Positions 22,401 to 35,038 of a DNA stretch of 64,000 nt are shown here, piece by piece (the stretch's first letter is position 1; each line of letters begins with the position of its first letter). The translations under genes and the position numbers were made by a program. The stretch spans positions 339,411,001-339,475,000 of the forward strand of contig NC_092338.1 in the NCBI RefSeq assembly GCF_046630445.1, given 5' to 3'. Under the pieces are notes generated by a model that made no database searches, had not been told where the DNA came from, and worked only from the letters and a program-made list of their open reading frames with translations. Origin of the DNA: Rutidosis leptorrhynchoides (Eukaryota; Streptophyta; Magnoliopsida; Asterales; Asteraceae).

Positions 22401-25093
22401 GGAGGTTCTTCTATCGATGATTTATATCGATATCTGTCTTCTTCTTTTAGCATTTGAATTTCTTCTGTTGTTGGTTCATATCCATTAGCTATAAGTGTAG
22501 CTAACATTTCAGCTTCATCAATTGGTTCATTACCTTCTCCTAAATAACATTCTCCTGTTCCTTGTAATTCTGGAAATTCTTCTAATAATTCTGCATGTGC
22601 ATCTATAGTTTTAATATAATAACATGTATCATCTGCAGATTGTGGTTGTTGCATTGCTCTATCAACTGAAAAGGTAACACTCTCATCCTCTATACTTAGG
22701 GTCAGTTTCTTACCGAACACGTCTATCATTGCTTTAGCCGTGTTTAAGAATGGTCTTCCTAATATGAGAGGAACTTGAGAATCTTCTTCCATGTCCAAAA
22801 CAACAAAATCTACTGGAAATACTAAAGTACCAACTTTAACTAGCATGTTCTCCATTATCCCTCTAGGATATTTTATTGATCTATCGGCTAGTTGTATGCT
22901 TATTCTGGTTGGTTTCAATTCTCCAAGGTCTAGTTTAGCGTATAGTGAATACGGCATTAGATTTATACTAGCACCTAAGTCTGCTAATGCTTCTATTGAA
23001 CTAAGACTACCCAGAAAACATGGAATTGTGAAACTTCCTGGATCAGATAATTTTTCTGGTATCTTATTCAACAGCACTGCTGAACAATTAGCATTCATAG
23101 TAACAGCCGAGAGTTCTTCCATTTTCTTTCTATTCGTGATTAGATCTTTCAAGAATTTAGCATATCTTGGCATTCCTGAAATCACATCAATGAAAGGAAG
23201 ATTTACATTTATCTGTTTAAACATATCCAAGAATTTGGATTGCTCGGCTTCAAGTTTCTCTTTCTTCATTTTACTCGAATAAGGAAGTGGTGGTTGGTAT
23301 GGTTTAACATAAGGTTTATCCTTAACTGTGTTATCTTCATTAACCTTTTCAGCTACCGGTTCTTTTTCCTTATCTTGATCAGGTTGTGGTTCTTGTGGAG
23401 TAGGAATGGTTTCATCAGAAGTTACAGGTATTTCAGGTGATTTAAGTGTTGTACCACTTCTTGTGGTAATAGCTTTAGCTGTTTCATTCCGGGGGTTAGC
23501 ATTTGTATCACTAGGTAGACTTCCCGGTTTTCTTTCACCTATTAACCTTGCTAGGTTACTTACTTCTTGTTCCAGATTTTGAATAGAAGCTTGTTGATTT
23601 CTAAATGCTTGAGCATTTTGTTCATTAGTTTGTTTTTGAGATGTGAAAAACTGCGTTTGAGTTTCAACTAGCTTCGTCATCATATCTTCTAAATTCGGCT
23701 TTTTATCATCGGTTTGTTGTGGTGGTTTGTTTTGAAAATTCGGTCTTTGCTGATTGTAAGTATTATTGGATACTTGTTGATTGCTAGGACCTTGTTGGTT
23801 ATTGTATGGAATATTTCGGTTATAATTCTGGTTTTGATTGTAAATCGGTCTTGGCGGTTGATAATTATTCTGATAATTATTTCCAGGCCTTTGGTTTATG
23901 TATGAAATATTCTCTCTTTGTTCCATTGTTAATTCAATACTGAGACAATCTTTTGTCAAATGTGGTCCTCCACACTGCTCACAACTAATTCGTATTGCAT
24001 GAATATCTTTAGTCATCTTTTCCATTCGTCTCTCGAAAGCATCTATCTTTGCGGAAATGGAATCTAAGTCATGGCTAGAATCGGCTCTAGCTGCTTTAGA
24101 TGATCTAATGATGTCTTTTTCTTGGTGCCACTCATGTGAGTGGGAAGCAGTATTATCAATAATTTTGTAAGCATCAGTTTCGGTTTTCTTCATAATAGAA
24201 CCACCAGCTGCTATATCTATGTCTTTTCTTGTAGTGATGTCGCATCCTCGGTAGAATATTTGTACTATTTGACAGGTGTCTAAACCATGTTGCGGACATC
24301 CTCTTAATAACTTTCCATATCTTGTCCACGCCTCATATAGAGTTTCATTTGGCTTCTGTGTGAACGTAACAATTTCTGCTTGAAGTCTTACGGCTTTTGA
24401 TGCAGGAAAGAATTGTTTAAGAAATTTGTCAACTAAAACATCCCATGTATCGATCGCCCCTTCAGGTAACGATTCCAACCAATCTTTGGCTTCTCCCTTT
24501 AAAGTCCAGGGAAATAACATGAGATATATCTGTTCATCCTCCACTTCTCGGATTTTAAATAGTGTGCAGATCCTATTAAAGGTACGTAGATGTTCATTTG
24601 GATCTTCCTTCGGCGCACCACTAAATTGGCATTGATTAGTCACCATGTGTAGAATTTGTCCTTTGATTTCATAATCTGGCGCATTAATGTCTGGATGAGT
24701 AATTGCGTGACCTTGGCCAGTGCGTTTAGCTCTCATTCGGTCTTCCATACTTAAAGGTTCCAGATTCTCCATAATTGAATTTGTTGAATCGGTATCACTG
24801 AATGATTCTGATTTAATAGTTCGTTCCTCAACAATCTCTGTTTGAATGATTGGTGGTTCCGGAGGAAAGTTTAATGGTTCAGGATCTATGAACCGTTCCT
24901 GAATATTTTCTGGATTCTCAATTGTGAGGTTGGGTTCAAAAAATGGATTATCGGAAATTTGAACTGAAGTACTTGGTCTACTGGATGACGATTCTAAAGA
25001 AAAATCAACGGCGGTTATATTTGTTAAACGATGTCTTGATCGAGTTACAGGTGGTGAACGTACAAAAGGTGATGAACGTCTTGCTCGGTGCAT
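19487..25093 (-). pseudogene. gag-pol: Athila gag-pol, copy 1 (single premature stop)
   Basis: Same polyprotein as copy 2 (1868 codons there), read on the minus strand from ATG 25093. The N-terminal 1196 codons cover gag, the protease and most of RT, including FMDD. A TAA (21503-21505) then interrupts the frame in the LGHKI segment of the RT connection, where copy 2 has a Ser codon TCA. The remaining 666 codons (21487-19487) encode RT C-terminal part, RNase H and integrase with all catalytic residues present. One base separates this copy from an intact frame, so it is either a recent mutation or a sequencing error. The amino-acid differences from copy 2 are few. Confidence 0.93.
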
Positions 25094-26477
25094 TCACTGA
25101 ATATCTTATTAGTTTTAAAAAGGAAAGAAAAATTATAATAAGTTATCCAATCAATAGACTTTTCTGATTTTGCCCACGTTTCGAATAGCCAAAAGATGCA
25201 GCAGAGGGGCAGGATTCGTTTGGTCTCAATATAATTGAGGACTGTTTGGCTCCAATAACCCGGTCCACGTACAAATCCAACTATTACTACGAACCAGAAA
25301 ATTTTGATGTCTATTAATTTAACCACTTAAAATAAGTTTTCGTAATTTTAAGAAATTTAGATAAGAAGTAGAATAAAATTCTAAGTCCTAAAAACTAGAA
25401 TGGCGAGAAATAAGAGAGAAAAAGATTGCGCGTCGAAAAATGTCGAAAAAGAAAAAAATGGTTGAAAAATAAAAGGTGACGGAAAAATAAAAGAAACTTA
25501 TCAAAACTTAAAAATACTTAACTAATTTAACCTTATTACTACAACTAACTTAAAATTATAATCGTAAATTGAAATTACTAATTGGAATGATAATTGGTAC
25601 ATAGTAAAAGGTCTCTAAAAATATTAAAGCTTACAGGAAAAACTAAATCCCAAATGGAAATAACTTAAAAAAGAAACTAAAATTTAAAAAGGCGTCGCAA
25701 AATTCTAAAGCACCTAAATCTTAGTCTAAAGAAAAAGCACTTAAGGAATTCTACGGCAAAGCCTAAAAATATAGGAGTAAAAATAACTATAGCTAAAACT
25801 AAGTTTAAAATTAAATATGAGCTAAAAAATACAAATATTACGCTACAACGATTAAAAAGGGACAAAATATAAAAATATATAAAAAGTTGTAAAAAGTACA
25901 ATTTTTATAAAAATATTATTTATTTTATAAAACTATTAATTTTACAATTTAATAAAACTAATTTAACTAAAATATATAAATAAAAAGTAAAAGTAAAATT
26001 AAAACTAATAATAATAATAATAATAATAAGGTTTAATTAATAATTAATATTAATAATATCCCGTAATTAATGCTCGATTAGGGCTTCCTTGTCGCCTGTC
26101 AGAAACCCTCCGCGAGTCGCGGCAATTAAAGAAGAAAACCCCGCGAGTCGCGGGGATCAGAAATTCAGCTGACAGGGTTGAGTTTTTACGCGTTTTCTTT
26201 ATTTTTTTATTTTTTTTTTATTTTATGTTTTCTGTTTTTTATATTTAAATAAACGATTTTAAAATAAAACTTATATTTTTATAAACTAAAATAGAAATAA
26301 AGAAACTTATAAAACTTAAATATTTACAAAATCTTAAAAATACATATATTTTTGTTTTTCTTTTTATATTTTTGAATAATTAAAACGTATTTTTACAAAA
26401 ACGACTTTTAATAAAAGTAACTAAAAATCTTTTTTTTTTTTTTATATTAGCGTTGCGCTTCCGGCTTTTAAGATAGT
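25094..26477 (-). other. Athila copy 1 leader
   Basis: About 1.4 kb between primer site and gag-pol, AT-rich and without a main ORF. It carries a palindrome pair (26108-26155). A 93-codon ORF (25045-25326) overlaps the start of gag-pol in another frame and is nearly identical in copy 2. Confidence 0.6.
26108..26155 (-). repeat. Palindrome pair in Athila copy 1 leader
   Basis: CTCCGCGAGTCGCGG (26108-26122) and CCCCGCGAGTCGCGGGG (26139-26155), 16 bp apart, same orientation. In the second copy the outer base pairs differ from the LTR motif (CC/GG in place of CT/AG) yet still pair. Confidence 0.9.
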
Positions 26478-26495
26478 TCCCCGGCAGCGGCGCCA
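26478..26495 (-). other. Primer binding site, Athila copy 1 (tRNA-Asp)
   Basis: Minus strand TGGCGCCGCTGCCGGGGA, eight bases after the 5' LTR. It is the Asp-tRNA type of primer site usual for Athila elements. Confidence 0.88.
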
Positions 26496-26503
26496 AAAAT
26501 ACT

Positions 26504-28465
26504 TGATGTCGTGCGAGGTGTATATAAAATAGTTATTATTTTACTAGGAAAAACTATTAAATACGATACAATTTTACACAAGATATTTATTTATTTATAG
26601 AATGGATATACTTAAACCTTGCTACAACACTTATAGGCAGTGTACCTAATCGTACAGTAGTGTAGTTTTTAGTAAGTCCGGTTCGTTCCACAGGGAAATC
26701 TTTGAACAAAGCTCAACGCTATATTAGTTTACTTTTATAAAAATACAAATATATATATAAGTAATATTATTGTTATAAAGGGGGGTTTTTACCGTTTAAT
26801 GACCGGTTTGTCGATTTTAAAACTTTAGTCGCAGTTAAAACCTAATGTAAAATATAAATACAAGACTAAAATTAAAGCGTAAAGTAAATAACGATAATGA
26901 AATTGCGAATAATAAACTTGCGATAATTAAAAAGTACGATAATTAAAAGTGCGATTAAATAACAATAAATAAAAGTGCGATAATTAGAAGTGCAATTAAA
27001 TATAAAATAAAGGAAATTAAATATGAAATAAAAGAATTATGCTTATTTAAACTTCCGTAATCATGATGTTTGACGTGTTGATTTTAGTTTTATGCCCATG
27101 GGTTAATTGTCCTTTGTCCTGGATTATTCAATATGTCCGTCTGGTTTTTGTCCATAACAGTCCATCAGTCATAAATATAAATTGCAAGTGTCCTTGTCAA
27201 ATTATTATTATACCCGAAGTTAAATATTCCAACTAATTGGGGATTCGAATTGTAACAAGGTTTTAATACTTTGTTTAATGAATACACCAGGTTATCGACT
27301 GCGTGTAAACCAAGGTTTTACCACTTTGTTAACAATTACACCAATTACCCTTGAATGTAATTTCACCCCTGTTTTAATTATTCTAGTGGCTATTAATCCA
27401 TTCCCGTGTCCGGTTAAATGAACGATTATTCGTACAAATAAATACCCCGCCCATCGTGTCCGATCGAGTGTATATGGTAATTTATAGGGACGCCCAATTG
27501 TAAATCTTTATATTAACATTAACAAACTTTCATTTAGTTAAACAAATATAAAGCCCATTAATAGCCCATAGTCTAGTTTCCACAAGTGTCGTTCTTTTGT
27601 CCAAACCCCAATTATGGTACAAAGCCCAATTACCCAATTTTAGTAATTAGCCCAACATCATGATTACTTCGTTTTAAATAAGCATAATAATAACTTAGCT
27701 ACGAGACATTAATGTAAAAAGGTTGAACATAACTTACAATGATTAAAAATAGCGTAGCGTTACACGGACAGAATTTCGACTTACACCCTTACAACATTCG
27801 CTAACATACCCTTATTATTAGAATTAAAATTAAAATTAAAATTAAAATATAAATTATATATATATATTACTCGTATGAATGAGAAGAAAAAAGATGATGA
27901 TATTTGATCAGAATTCGGTTGGCTTTATAGCCAGAGTTGAAAATTGGGGCTCCGCGACTCGCGGCAAAATGCCCTTACAACTCCGCGAGTCGCGGAGAGG
28001 TATTTACAGCTCACACCCTTGGAGTTTCTTGCTGCCGACGGTTTTTATTATATATATATAATATATATATAATTAATATAATTAATTATATATTATATTA
28101 TATTTATATACATAGTTAACTTGTAATTTTTAGTCCGTTGCGTCGAGCGTTAAGAGTTGACTCTAGTCCCGGTTCCGGATTTTCGAACGTCCTCGCGTAC
28201 AATTTAATATCTTGTACTTTGCGTTTTGAATCTTGTACTCTTGTGATTTCGAGACGTTTCTTATCAATAATTGGAACCTTTTTGATTGTCTTTTGTACTT
28301 TTGAGCTTTTTGGTCGTTTGCGTCTTCAATTCGTCGAATCTGTCTTTTGTCTTCACCTTTTATTATTTAAACGAATATCTCTTGTAAATAGAACAATTGC
28401 AACTAAAAGCTTGTCTTTCTTGAGGAATAATGCTATGAAATATATGTTCGTTTTTAGCATTATCA
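26504..28465 (-). repeat. Athila copy 1, 5' LTR
   Basis: 1962 bp, matching 11660-13621 with two substitutions by eye. TATAAAG lies at 27929-27923 (minus). The GACAT target duplication follows at 28466. The promoter that would drive the element should lie here. Confidence 0.92.
27950..27997 (-). repeat. Palindrome pair in Athila copy 1 5' LTR
   Basis: Same pair as in the 3' LTR: 27950-27964 and 27981-27997, 16 bp apart, in opposite orientation, just upstream of TATAAAG on the element strand. Confidence 0.9.
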
Positions 28466-28470
28466 GACAT

Positions 28471-30492
28471 TCCACGAATCCGGATAGTCGGGGTGTTACG
28501 TTGTATTGAGGTTCGATTTCACGATCCATGATTTCAACCAGTTTTCCCATGAAGAGGAGTTTGTCATCAATAGTTGGTGCATCTAAAAGGATTGCACATT
28601 CCTGTTCCGCATGACACGTTTCTAAGTTTGTTACACGAAATGTAGGATAAATGGAAACTTAATTGAGTCGGAAGTTCTAAACAGTAGGAAGCGGTTCTAA
28701 TACGCCCCAAGGTTTCAAAAGGTTCAATATTACGGTTATAACCTTCCTCGATTTCCCAAAATGGATTACACCTTTCCAAGGTGCGGGTTCTCAATATTAC
28801 GCGATTACACACTGGGATTTAAGAGGTTTTCATCTAAGTTTGGTATAACTCTTCTGGCGACCATGGGTTGTCTCTAGCCCGCCTCGGACTCGAACGATCT
28901 CAATTGTTGTTTCTTGATGGAGTTCAGATTTGGCGATTTGCTTGCCGCATGCTTTGGTTAAATGAACAGGGGTATGACATTTGCGGTCATATAGGGTTTC
29001 GGAAGTGCTGCGTTAATATACGAGTGATAGCTGTCGTAGTAAGGGGAACTACTAAAGGTGACAATACCAGTCTGTAACATGTCTTTCCAAGATTGAATCG
29101 TACGTTTGCTCGGTTCGTCGGTTGTGGGAGATACGCGGTACATATGTCGAAGCGGGTTCCCAAGGTCTCTTGCAACGCTAGAGGTGAAACGAGTATTTCA
29201 ATACAGGATAAATGACGAAGATACACCGTGTTGTAATAGAATTTCTTAAGATATGTTTGAACAAGTCAGTTAGGGTTCGAAAAATGTTCGTTAGGACTAT
29301 TCACCCTCGTGGCGAATACTAATGTAATATGAGGAGTTTCTCTATCCATGGAGAAATGTTACAAGGAGTTTCCTTAACGGAAATGCGAGCGATGAGGATA
29401 GGAGTGAAATGAGGACTTTGAATAGGATGAGCTTACATCTCGAGGTTGCCATAACGTGCCTCTAGTTGAAAGAAAAAAATGAAGCCTGAAAGAGAAACGA
29501 GATAGTACACGTAATTGTATAGTTCGGGGTTGAATAATGGTTGGACGATTATCAGCAACGCAAGGGCGTTAAGTCAAAGAAGAGTGAAGTATCGTTGGAT
29601 TGTGTGCTATCTTAAATTCCAGTAATATCAGACGGTGACGGTGAAATAACAGAGGTATGTAGTGTGGTACGTGATGACGAGAAGATTGATCGGATCCACA
29701 ATTTAGTATTCGAATTCTTCGTGTAAAATAACGAATTTTAGTTATGTTGATTTTTGAGTCGAGAGAGTATGCCTTTCGGCGTCCAAGTAGAAATATTTCC
29801 ATATTTGAGTCCCACCTGGTGCTATACGAATTAAGCTAGTAAGGTTGGTGTGAATAATCACGTTCAAGATTCGGGCACGTAGAGGTTTAGATTTCTACCT
29901 TAATGAGTTATCGAGGGTAAAGAACGAGCATCACGAGAAAAAGTCAAAAATGAATCTGCGGTAAGTCTGAGTCATGAGAGTTTCCTGATTACATGTGGCT
30001 TGATTTGGAGATTGATTGTAATGCCTCGACCATTAACATCATGGTCTAGAAAATTGGACTTCGTTCAACAGAAATTCTCACTCGGAGAATTTGGTATAAA
30101 GTTGCTCTTTTCTCAAAAGTTCGAGCGTAAGATGGTGATGTTGTTCGTTTTCCTTCTTTACTTAAATAAGTTAAGACGTCATCTATAAATACAATAACAG
30201 ATTTGTCTAGATAAGTTTACATACGTGGTTTAGGAGGTTTATGGATACGGACGAGCCTTGGATAAATCGAATGGTACTAAGAGAGATTTACAACTAACGT
30301 TGCGAGTTCGGAAAAGACTCAGGAGACATCGTCTCCCTTAACCCCCAATTGATGATAACCGGAACGGAGGTCGATTTGGAAACTACGGGATTCGTGCAAA
30401 TAATCATGAGGTAATGGATACGAGGGAGAGGGTATCGGTTTCCAACCGAAAATTACTCAGTTCACAACAATCTATACAAGATGATGGGGAAA

Positions 30493-30526
<34 letters not shown>

Positions 30527-30815
30527 GAATAGGTTTCGAGCTCCCTAGTTCTATAGGTGTCAAGTCAAAAGTCTTAACGTATATCCTCCAATAAAATTTA
30601 TAGGCACACAATATTTTCCGTTGGTCACTTAAATCGTCTAAGTAATATCTAGGGGAAAAAAGTGGAATGTAAAGAGCACGAGTCAAAGACTTGGTTAATA
30701 AACATCTAGCGGTAATCGAATCGAATAAGTATGAAATATACTGTTTGTTGTGAAGAAACGTACCCGTGACTAGTCCATCGTCGTCTCGGGCATCCTAGGT
30801 GTCGATGTTGAAAGT
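28471..30815 (-). pseudogene. Decayed chromovirus pol, unit 1 (protease to chromodomain start)
   Basis: From 30815 down to 29759 it repeats the decayed protease, poly(A) run and RT of unit 2. It then continues beyond the unit 2 breakpoint: degraded integrase (about 29600-29760, recognisable as the region normally reading MDFVTKLPRT...IWVIVDRL), a GPY/F-type segment (YIEPFETLGRIRTASY near 28700-28760) and the start of the chromodomain linker (VEIMDREIEP near 28510-28540). Numerous stops and frameshifts interrupt it. Athila copy 1 is inserted at 28466; the last 114 bp of the unit lie at 11541-11654. Confidence 0.72.
30495..30523 (-). repeat. 29-base poly(A) run (coding strand) in pol, unit 1
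   Basis: Counterpart of the run at 7367-7392, three bases longer. The difference is ordinary homopolymer length change and accounts, with the two-base gag indel, for the whole length difference between the two units. Confidence 0.7.
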
Positions 30816-31886
30816 TCAACGGCGTGCGTTGGGGTTGATTTTCTTGTTTGGGCACGCACTCCTAAAATGACCCGGTTGGCCACATTCAAAACAAACACCC
30901 GTCTTGGGTGCATTGTGCTCCTTTTGGGCGACGGGAGCGGTATTCCTACAATCGTGGGCTACATGGCCACTTCTTTGACACTTCAAGCAAAATGGTTTGC
31001 CACATTCACCTAAATGATGTTTGTAGCACTCGTTACAATACGGTAGGTGTCCGGTATAACCTTTCTTGCCGTTGGGGATGAAGGGCTTCTTGGCGGGGTT
31101 GTTGTAATTGCTTGATTGGGGGGCTTCCCATTTTCTTTTGTTGTCACCCGACTTATCCTCGGCTTTACGTGCCGGCACTTCAATCTCGTCCACTGTTTCA
31201 ATCAATTGGCGGGCCATATTCAAAGCCTCTTGGTGGTTAGCGGGTTTGGATGACATTACTCCTTGTTTGATGCTCTTGGGGAGACCATCCATGTAAAGTT
31301 CAACCCTTAAAGATTCGTGGTTCACAAGATTTGGGCACATCAAAGCAAGTTCGGAGAATCGTTGATTATAGGCCTTAAGGTCGTTCCCGACCGCTTTCAG
31401 AGCTCTTAGTTCTTGTTCGAGCCTTCAGGTTTCTTCGCGAGGAAAATATTCGGTGATCATCTTTCCTCTTAAGTCAGCCCAAGAGAGAGCGTGGGCTTCG
31501 TGGATACCCACCGATTGTACATACGAATTCCACCATGTGAGAGCGATACCGGCGAAGGTGTGAGTGGAATATCTAACCTTGTCTTGGTCTCGACAACCGC
31601 TTATGCTAAAGACGGCTTCCGTTTGCTCAAACCATCGGGTGAGCACAACCGGTCCCCCGGTTCCATCGAAAGTGTGAGGTTTGCACCCTATGAAATTCTT
31701 ATAGGAGCATCCTTCGTTGGAATTTCTGGCTCCATTGTTGTTGTTATGATGATTGTTGTTATTGTTGTTGTTGGAGGAGTGACCGGCCATGGCCGCATCC
31801 ACGGCAGTGGCTATCATACGTTGGAGGGCTTGTTCGGGAGTTTTGGGAGGAGCGCGTCGACGAGCCATTGTTCCTTCATGACACAA
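30816..31886 (-). pseudogene. Chromovirus gag, unit 1 (premature stop)
   Basis: It has the same protein as unit 2, with the Asn/His-rich head, the capsid-like WFEQTEAVF segment and three Cys/His modules near the C-terminus. Here the frame is continuous from 31886 to 30816 except for one in-frame TGA (31425-31427), at the codon that is CGA in unit 2. The two units therefore carry independent inactivating changes within about 15 bp of each other. No gag of full length is encoded by either unit as read. Confidence 0.88.
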
Positions 31887-32271
31887 GAATATCGTTGGTT
31901 AGTATTTTCAACAATACTAACCGGAGTATGGATTAAGGATAGAGAGAAAATTTTCCTTGACTCCCCCTAAATTCTTTATGTCATAATGTCGAAACGTCCA
32001 TGTGAATCACCGTAATATAATCCCGGAAATTATATTACCCTGATTCTCATGTGCATTTAACATTACTTCATAAAGTCAAGGTGGCGCATCAACAAAATTT
32101 ATCAACGTAAGATCAAGATCGAATACGAGTTAGATATGATAGAAGAGTTCGAGTATAAATGCACAAATAGTCAAGTAATTCCTACTTCAGTCTATATGCC
32201 GGTTGTAGTCTAGATTCACCTATGTACCTTATGACTCGGGGTGGACACAAATGAACTCTAAATCCCTACAA

Positions 32272-32288
32272 CCAAGGCTCTGATACCA
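32272..32288 (-). other. Primer binding site, unit 1 (initiator tRNA-Met)
   Basis: It is identical to the site beside LTR-A: TGGTATCAGAGCCTTGG on the minus strand, two bases after the CA end of LTR-B. Confidence 0.88.
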
Positions 32289-32290
32289 CT

Positions 32291-34673
32291 TGTAGCGACC
32301 CCGACAAATCGTCAAGTGACGGCGTCGGCTACGTGGGTCCCATTACCTGATTATAAGTCTTTAAGATAACGTTTGACCAAAATATGTCGCCTTCATTTCA
32401 AAATAAAGATTGTTTCAAAGTTTACAAGAATTGTTCAACCAAAAGTTAAGTTACAACGTTATAAGTACGATTGAAATCTAGGCGACACGGTTTAAAGTAA
32501 AGTCAAAAGACGCTCCATGAAAAGCATGTATACTCGACATCCAAAGCAAGTATCAAATAATGAGCGGAAGCATGTATCACATATCGTGCAAGACCTGAGA
32601 AAAACATAGAAATCTGTCAACGAAAAACGTTGGTGAAATCATAGGTTTAGTAAGTAAATTGTATTGAACCACAAGGTTCTTTAAGAATTGCTCAACCAGA
32701 ATCATTCACATTCCAAAATAGTATTTGTATCACGAGCACCCAATTATCAAGGCTTAACCGAATCTTCCCTCTGAATTTTGAATTTAGTGTTAGAACTTAC
32801 ACTATACATTGTTGAAATTATATTTCATTCACTAACGGTAGCGAACCGTCTGAATGAGGGTTTGTTAAACCCGTATGGCCACACAACATAATTACACGCT
32901 TACACTTACACCCTGCAAGTGGAACTAATGATAATTGGATTGAGGACTTTTGTTCAAACTCGTATGCATCTTTGTATTCGTATTTGTTCACAATGTAAAA
33001 GCATGAAAAGTAAATAAGTATGAAATGTATGTGTTTCTCAGCCCACGATGTAAAGAATAAAAGTGATTGAAAAAGTGGGACTATGATCTCACCTTGAGTG
33101 CAAGAGTTAATAAAGTACTTCGACAAGTAAACGCGTGCAAAGACAAAGCTAGTCTTGACCTAAACATATAGGTTATATCAATAACGGTAAACACAAAACG
33201 GTCAAAGATGTTCAATTAGTCCTATGGCTCAATACGACTCGATTAATATAGCATGTGAAGCAAATTGTCAAGTTTCATGCAAGATACAAGTATAAAAGCA
33301 TGTTAGGAAGATTGCATAATTAATTGGTTAAGTTTGACAAAAAGTCAAACTTGGTCGGGTCAAAGTCAACGAAAAAGTCAACATGTTCGGGTCGGGTCCC
33401 GGACTATTTTTCTATGCTAATTATTCATATACAAGTATATTAGAACAAGTTTCATGTGAATCGGAGGTCGGTAGCTAGTCAAACATTTCACGTGAAATGG
33501 GACAAAGTGGTCAGAATCTGACCAGGCCAATCCGCGCGCCGCGCGGGGATGGGGCGCGCCGCGCCACCATCTGGGCAGAGAATTCTGGTCAGTTTTTAAA
33601 AGTATGCACGAACCAAAACCTTTTCCAACCCAACTCTTGACCCGCAAACACTTATAATGCCTATCATATATCGTTGGAAAGATATTTTGACGAGGAATAC
33701 AACTAAGCACTTATGGTCCAACAATAACATCATTTACAATAGCCGAAATCTCGTCAATTGATCAAGAAAGGTTTATTTTCAAAGTTTCAAGTTCGTAAAA
33801 CGTATTTTATGATTCGGGAATCCAATTTACACATACGATATGCCGTTTCGAAGGTAATTAAGCATACATTGCATCTAAACACTTACTAACAACATTAACA
33901 AGCATTCAACGCATCAAAAGTTCATTTCAAAGTCTAACAAACCCTAACCAAAATTCACAAAAATCAATAATCGGGTTTTTGAAGTTTTCTTAATCAACCT
34001 ACGCATCAAAACGAAGCTAGTGATACTAGTAACACAATTAAAACATGAACTTTAACAATCAAACAACATTTAATCTTCCAAAATGCAAGATTAAGCAAAC
34101 CCATTTCAAATGTTCAAACTAGTTACTCAAAACAACAAATCGAGCAAGTAAATCATATATTCATGCTAGACACGAGCCATAGACACTAACTAACACCATT
34201 TCAAATCAAAAACACGAATTTAGAGAAATCTAGAGTTTTAGAAATGTTACCCAAACGAGATGAAGTTGGTATCAAATTGTAGAGGATGAAGAGAGGATTC
34301 CAAATATGTAATTTGTTTTGTTGTAAGCCTCCTAGATCGAATTTAGATGATGAATGATTGAATTGGGTGTTTGTGTGTGTGTTCTTGCTAGAGAGAAAGA
34401 GAGAGAGATGGAGGTGATTGAATGGTGGTGATTGGGGTGGACTAGTTGACCTAGTCAACTAGTTTGCCCCGTGTCAATTTTAGTCCCTCGAGTTTAGAAG
34501 CGGGTGCGGAAAATACCTAAACGGAATATTTTAAAACGCGTATTAAAATCCGATAACGAGAATATTTAGAATGTTAGCTAACGGAGGTTACGAATCTAGA
34601 TACGAGGAATATTATCTAAAAAGAAAAAGACGGCGTTAAAAAATAATTTAACGGAAAAATGCGGGATGTTACA
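32291..34673 (-). repeat. Chromovirus LTR-B, 5' LTR of the tandem
   Basis: It has the same length and sequence as LTR-A apart from a few substitutions, with intact TG...CA ends (TGTAACATCC at 34673, GGTCGCTACA at 32291). It abuts copia gag at 34674 and is followed on the minus strand by a 2-bp spacer and the Met-tRNA primer site. ORFs reported inside it (33417-33710, 34201-34458) have no recognisable product. Confidence 0.9.
33532..33565 (-). repeat. Palindrome pair in chromovirus LTR-B
   Basis: Identical to the pair in LTR-A, at 33532-33546 and 33553-33565, the same distance from the LTR start. Confidence 0.9.
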
Positions 34674-34674
34674 T

Positions 34675-34940
34675 TGTAGGACGATAGCATCGAGACGATT
34701 CCATTGTTCAGTGTCTGTAGAGGTTGGTGCGGTGGTTGTTTGAACTGACGAAGATTCAGAAGAGTTCGTTGTTTGGGTTGTAGGAAGAATATGATCTATC
34801 ACCATAAACGCACGGCAATGAATCTGAAATAGTTCGGCCCATGATTCATACTTGCCGTTTTTGAGTTCGAGAATGATAGGGATCGAGTTACGAATATTAT
34901 TCACAGTGACTGCAGGGCGAAGACGTTGTGTATCAGACAT
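34675..34940 (-). pseudogene. Copia gag, N-terminal part
   Basis: The ATG at 34940 opens a frame with the typical Ale/Retrofit gag start: a short polar head, then NIRNSIPIILEL, then the YESWAELFQIHCRA segment, then a Thr/Ser-rich linker ending in DAIVLQ. The coding sequence stops abruptly where the chromoviral LTR begins (TGTAAC from 34673 downward). The open frame that continues to 34596 is LTR sequence and not gag. The rest of gag resumes at 6630 after a 28 kb insertion and a short loss. Confidence 0.85.
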
Positions 34941-35038
34941 GATGAGGAGAAAAAAAATGTCGATATAGATGTAGTAAAGAAGAAGGTTTTGTTTGGGATG
35001 AAGATGGGGAAATTTTTAGTGGAGGATCGTACCAATTA

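Larger units (their letters stand above)
11660..28465 (-). mobile_element. Athila-type Ty3/gypsy element, copy 1 (complete, minus)
   Basis: A 16,806-bp element has identical-length LTRs (1962 bp), TGAT...ATCA ends and a perfect 5-bp target duplication GACAT (11655-11659 and 28466-28470). The order on the minus strand is 5' LTR, Asp-tRNA primer site, leader, gag-pol, zinc-knuckle ORF, apparent intron, third ORF, long 3' region, polypurine-like tract, 3' LTR. I find only two mismatches between the LTRs, so insertion is very recent. It sits near the 3' end of the decayed chromovirus unit 1. Gag-pol has one stop; the third ORF is intact. Confidence 0.93.
6631..34673 (-). mobile_element. Tandem chromovirus (Tekay-like): LTR, internal, LTR, partial internal
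   Basis: Two 2383-bp LTRs, LTR-B (32291-34673) and LTR-A (9158-11540), flank internal region 1 (28466-32290 joined to 11541-11654; the Athila copy lies between). LTR-A is followed on the minus strand by a second primer site and a second internal region (6631-9157) that is nearly identical to 29759-32290 and ends mid-integrase at the copia junction. LTR-A is therefore both 3' LTR of one unit and 5' LTR of the next. The gag is recognisable and pol is heavily decayed in both units. No target duplication can be found because the left end is truncated. Confidence 0.85.

Noticed and set aside
22791..23282. 163-codon ORF opposite gag-pol (also 47485-47976)
   Set aside because: Antisense shadow of the gag to protease region; it is open because of the codon use of the sense strand.
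29569..29802. 77-codon ORF sharing its start with the ORF at 6674
   Set aside because: The shared start is decayed chromovirus integrase sequence present in both tandem units; neither is a real start codon.
34596..34674. Extension of copia gag beyond 34675
   Set aside because: The open frame continues by chance into the chromovirus LTR, which begins at 34673.
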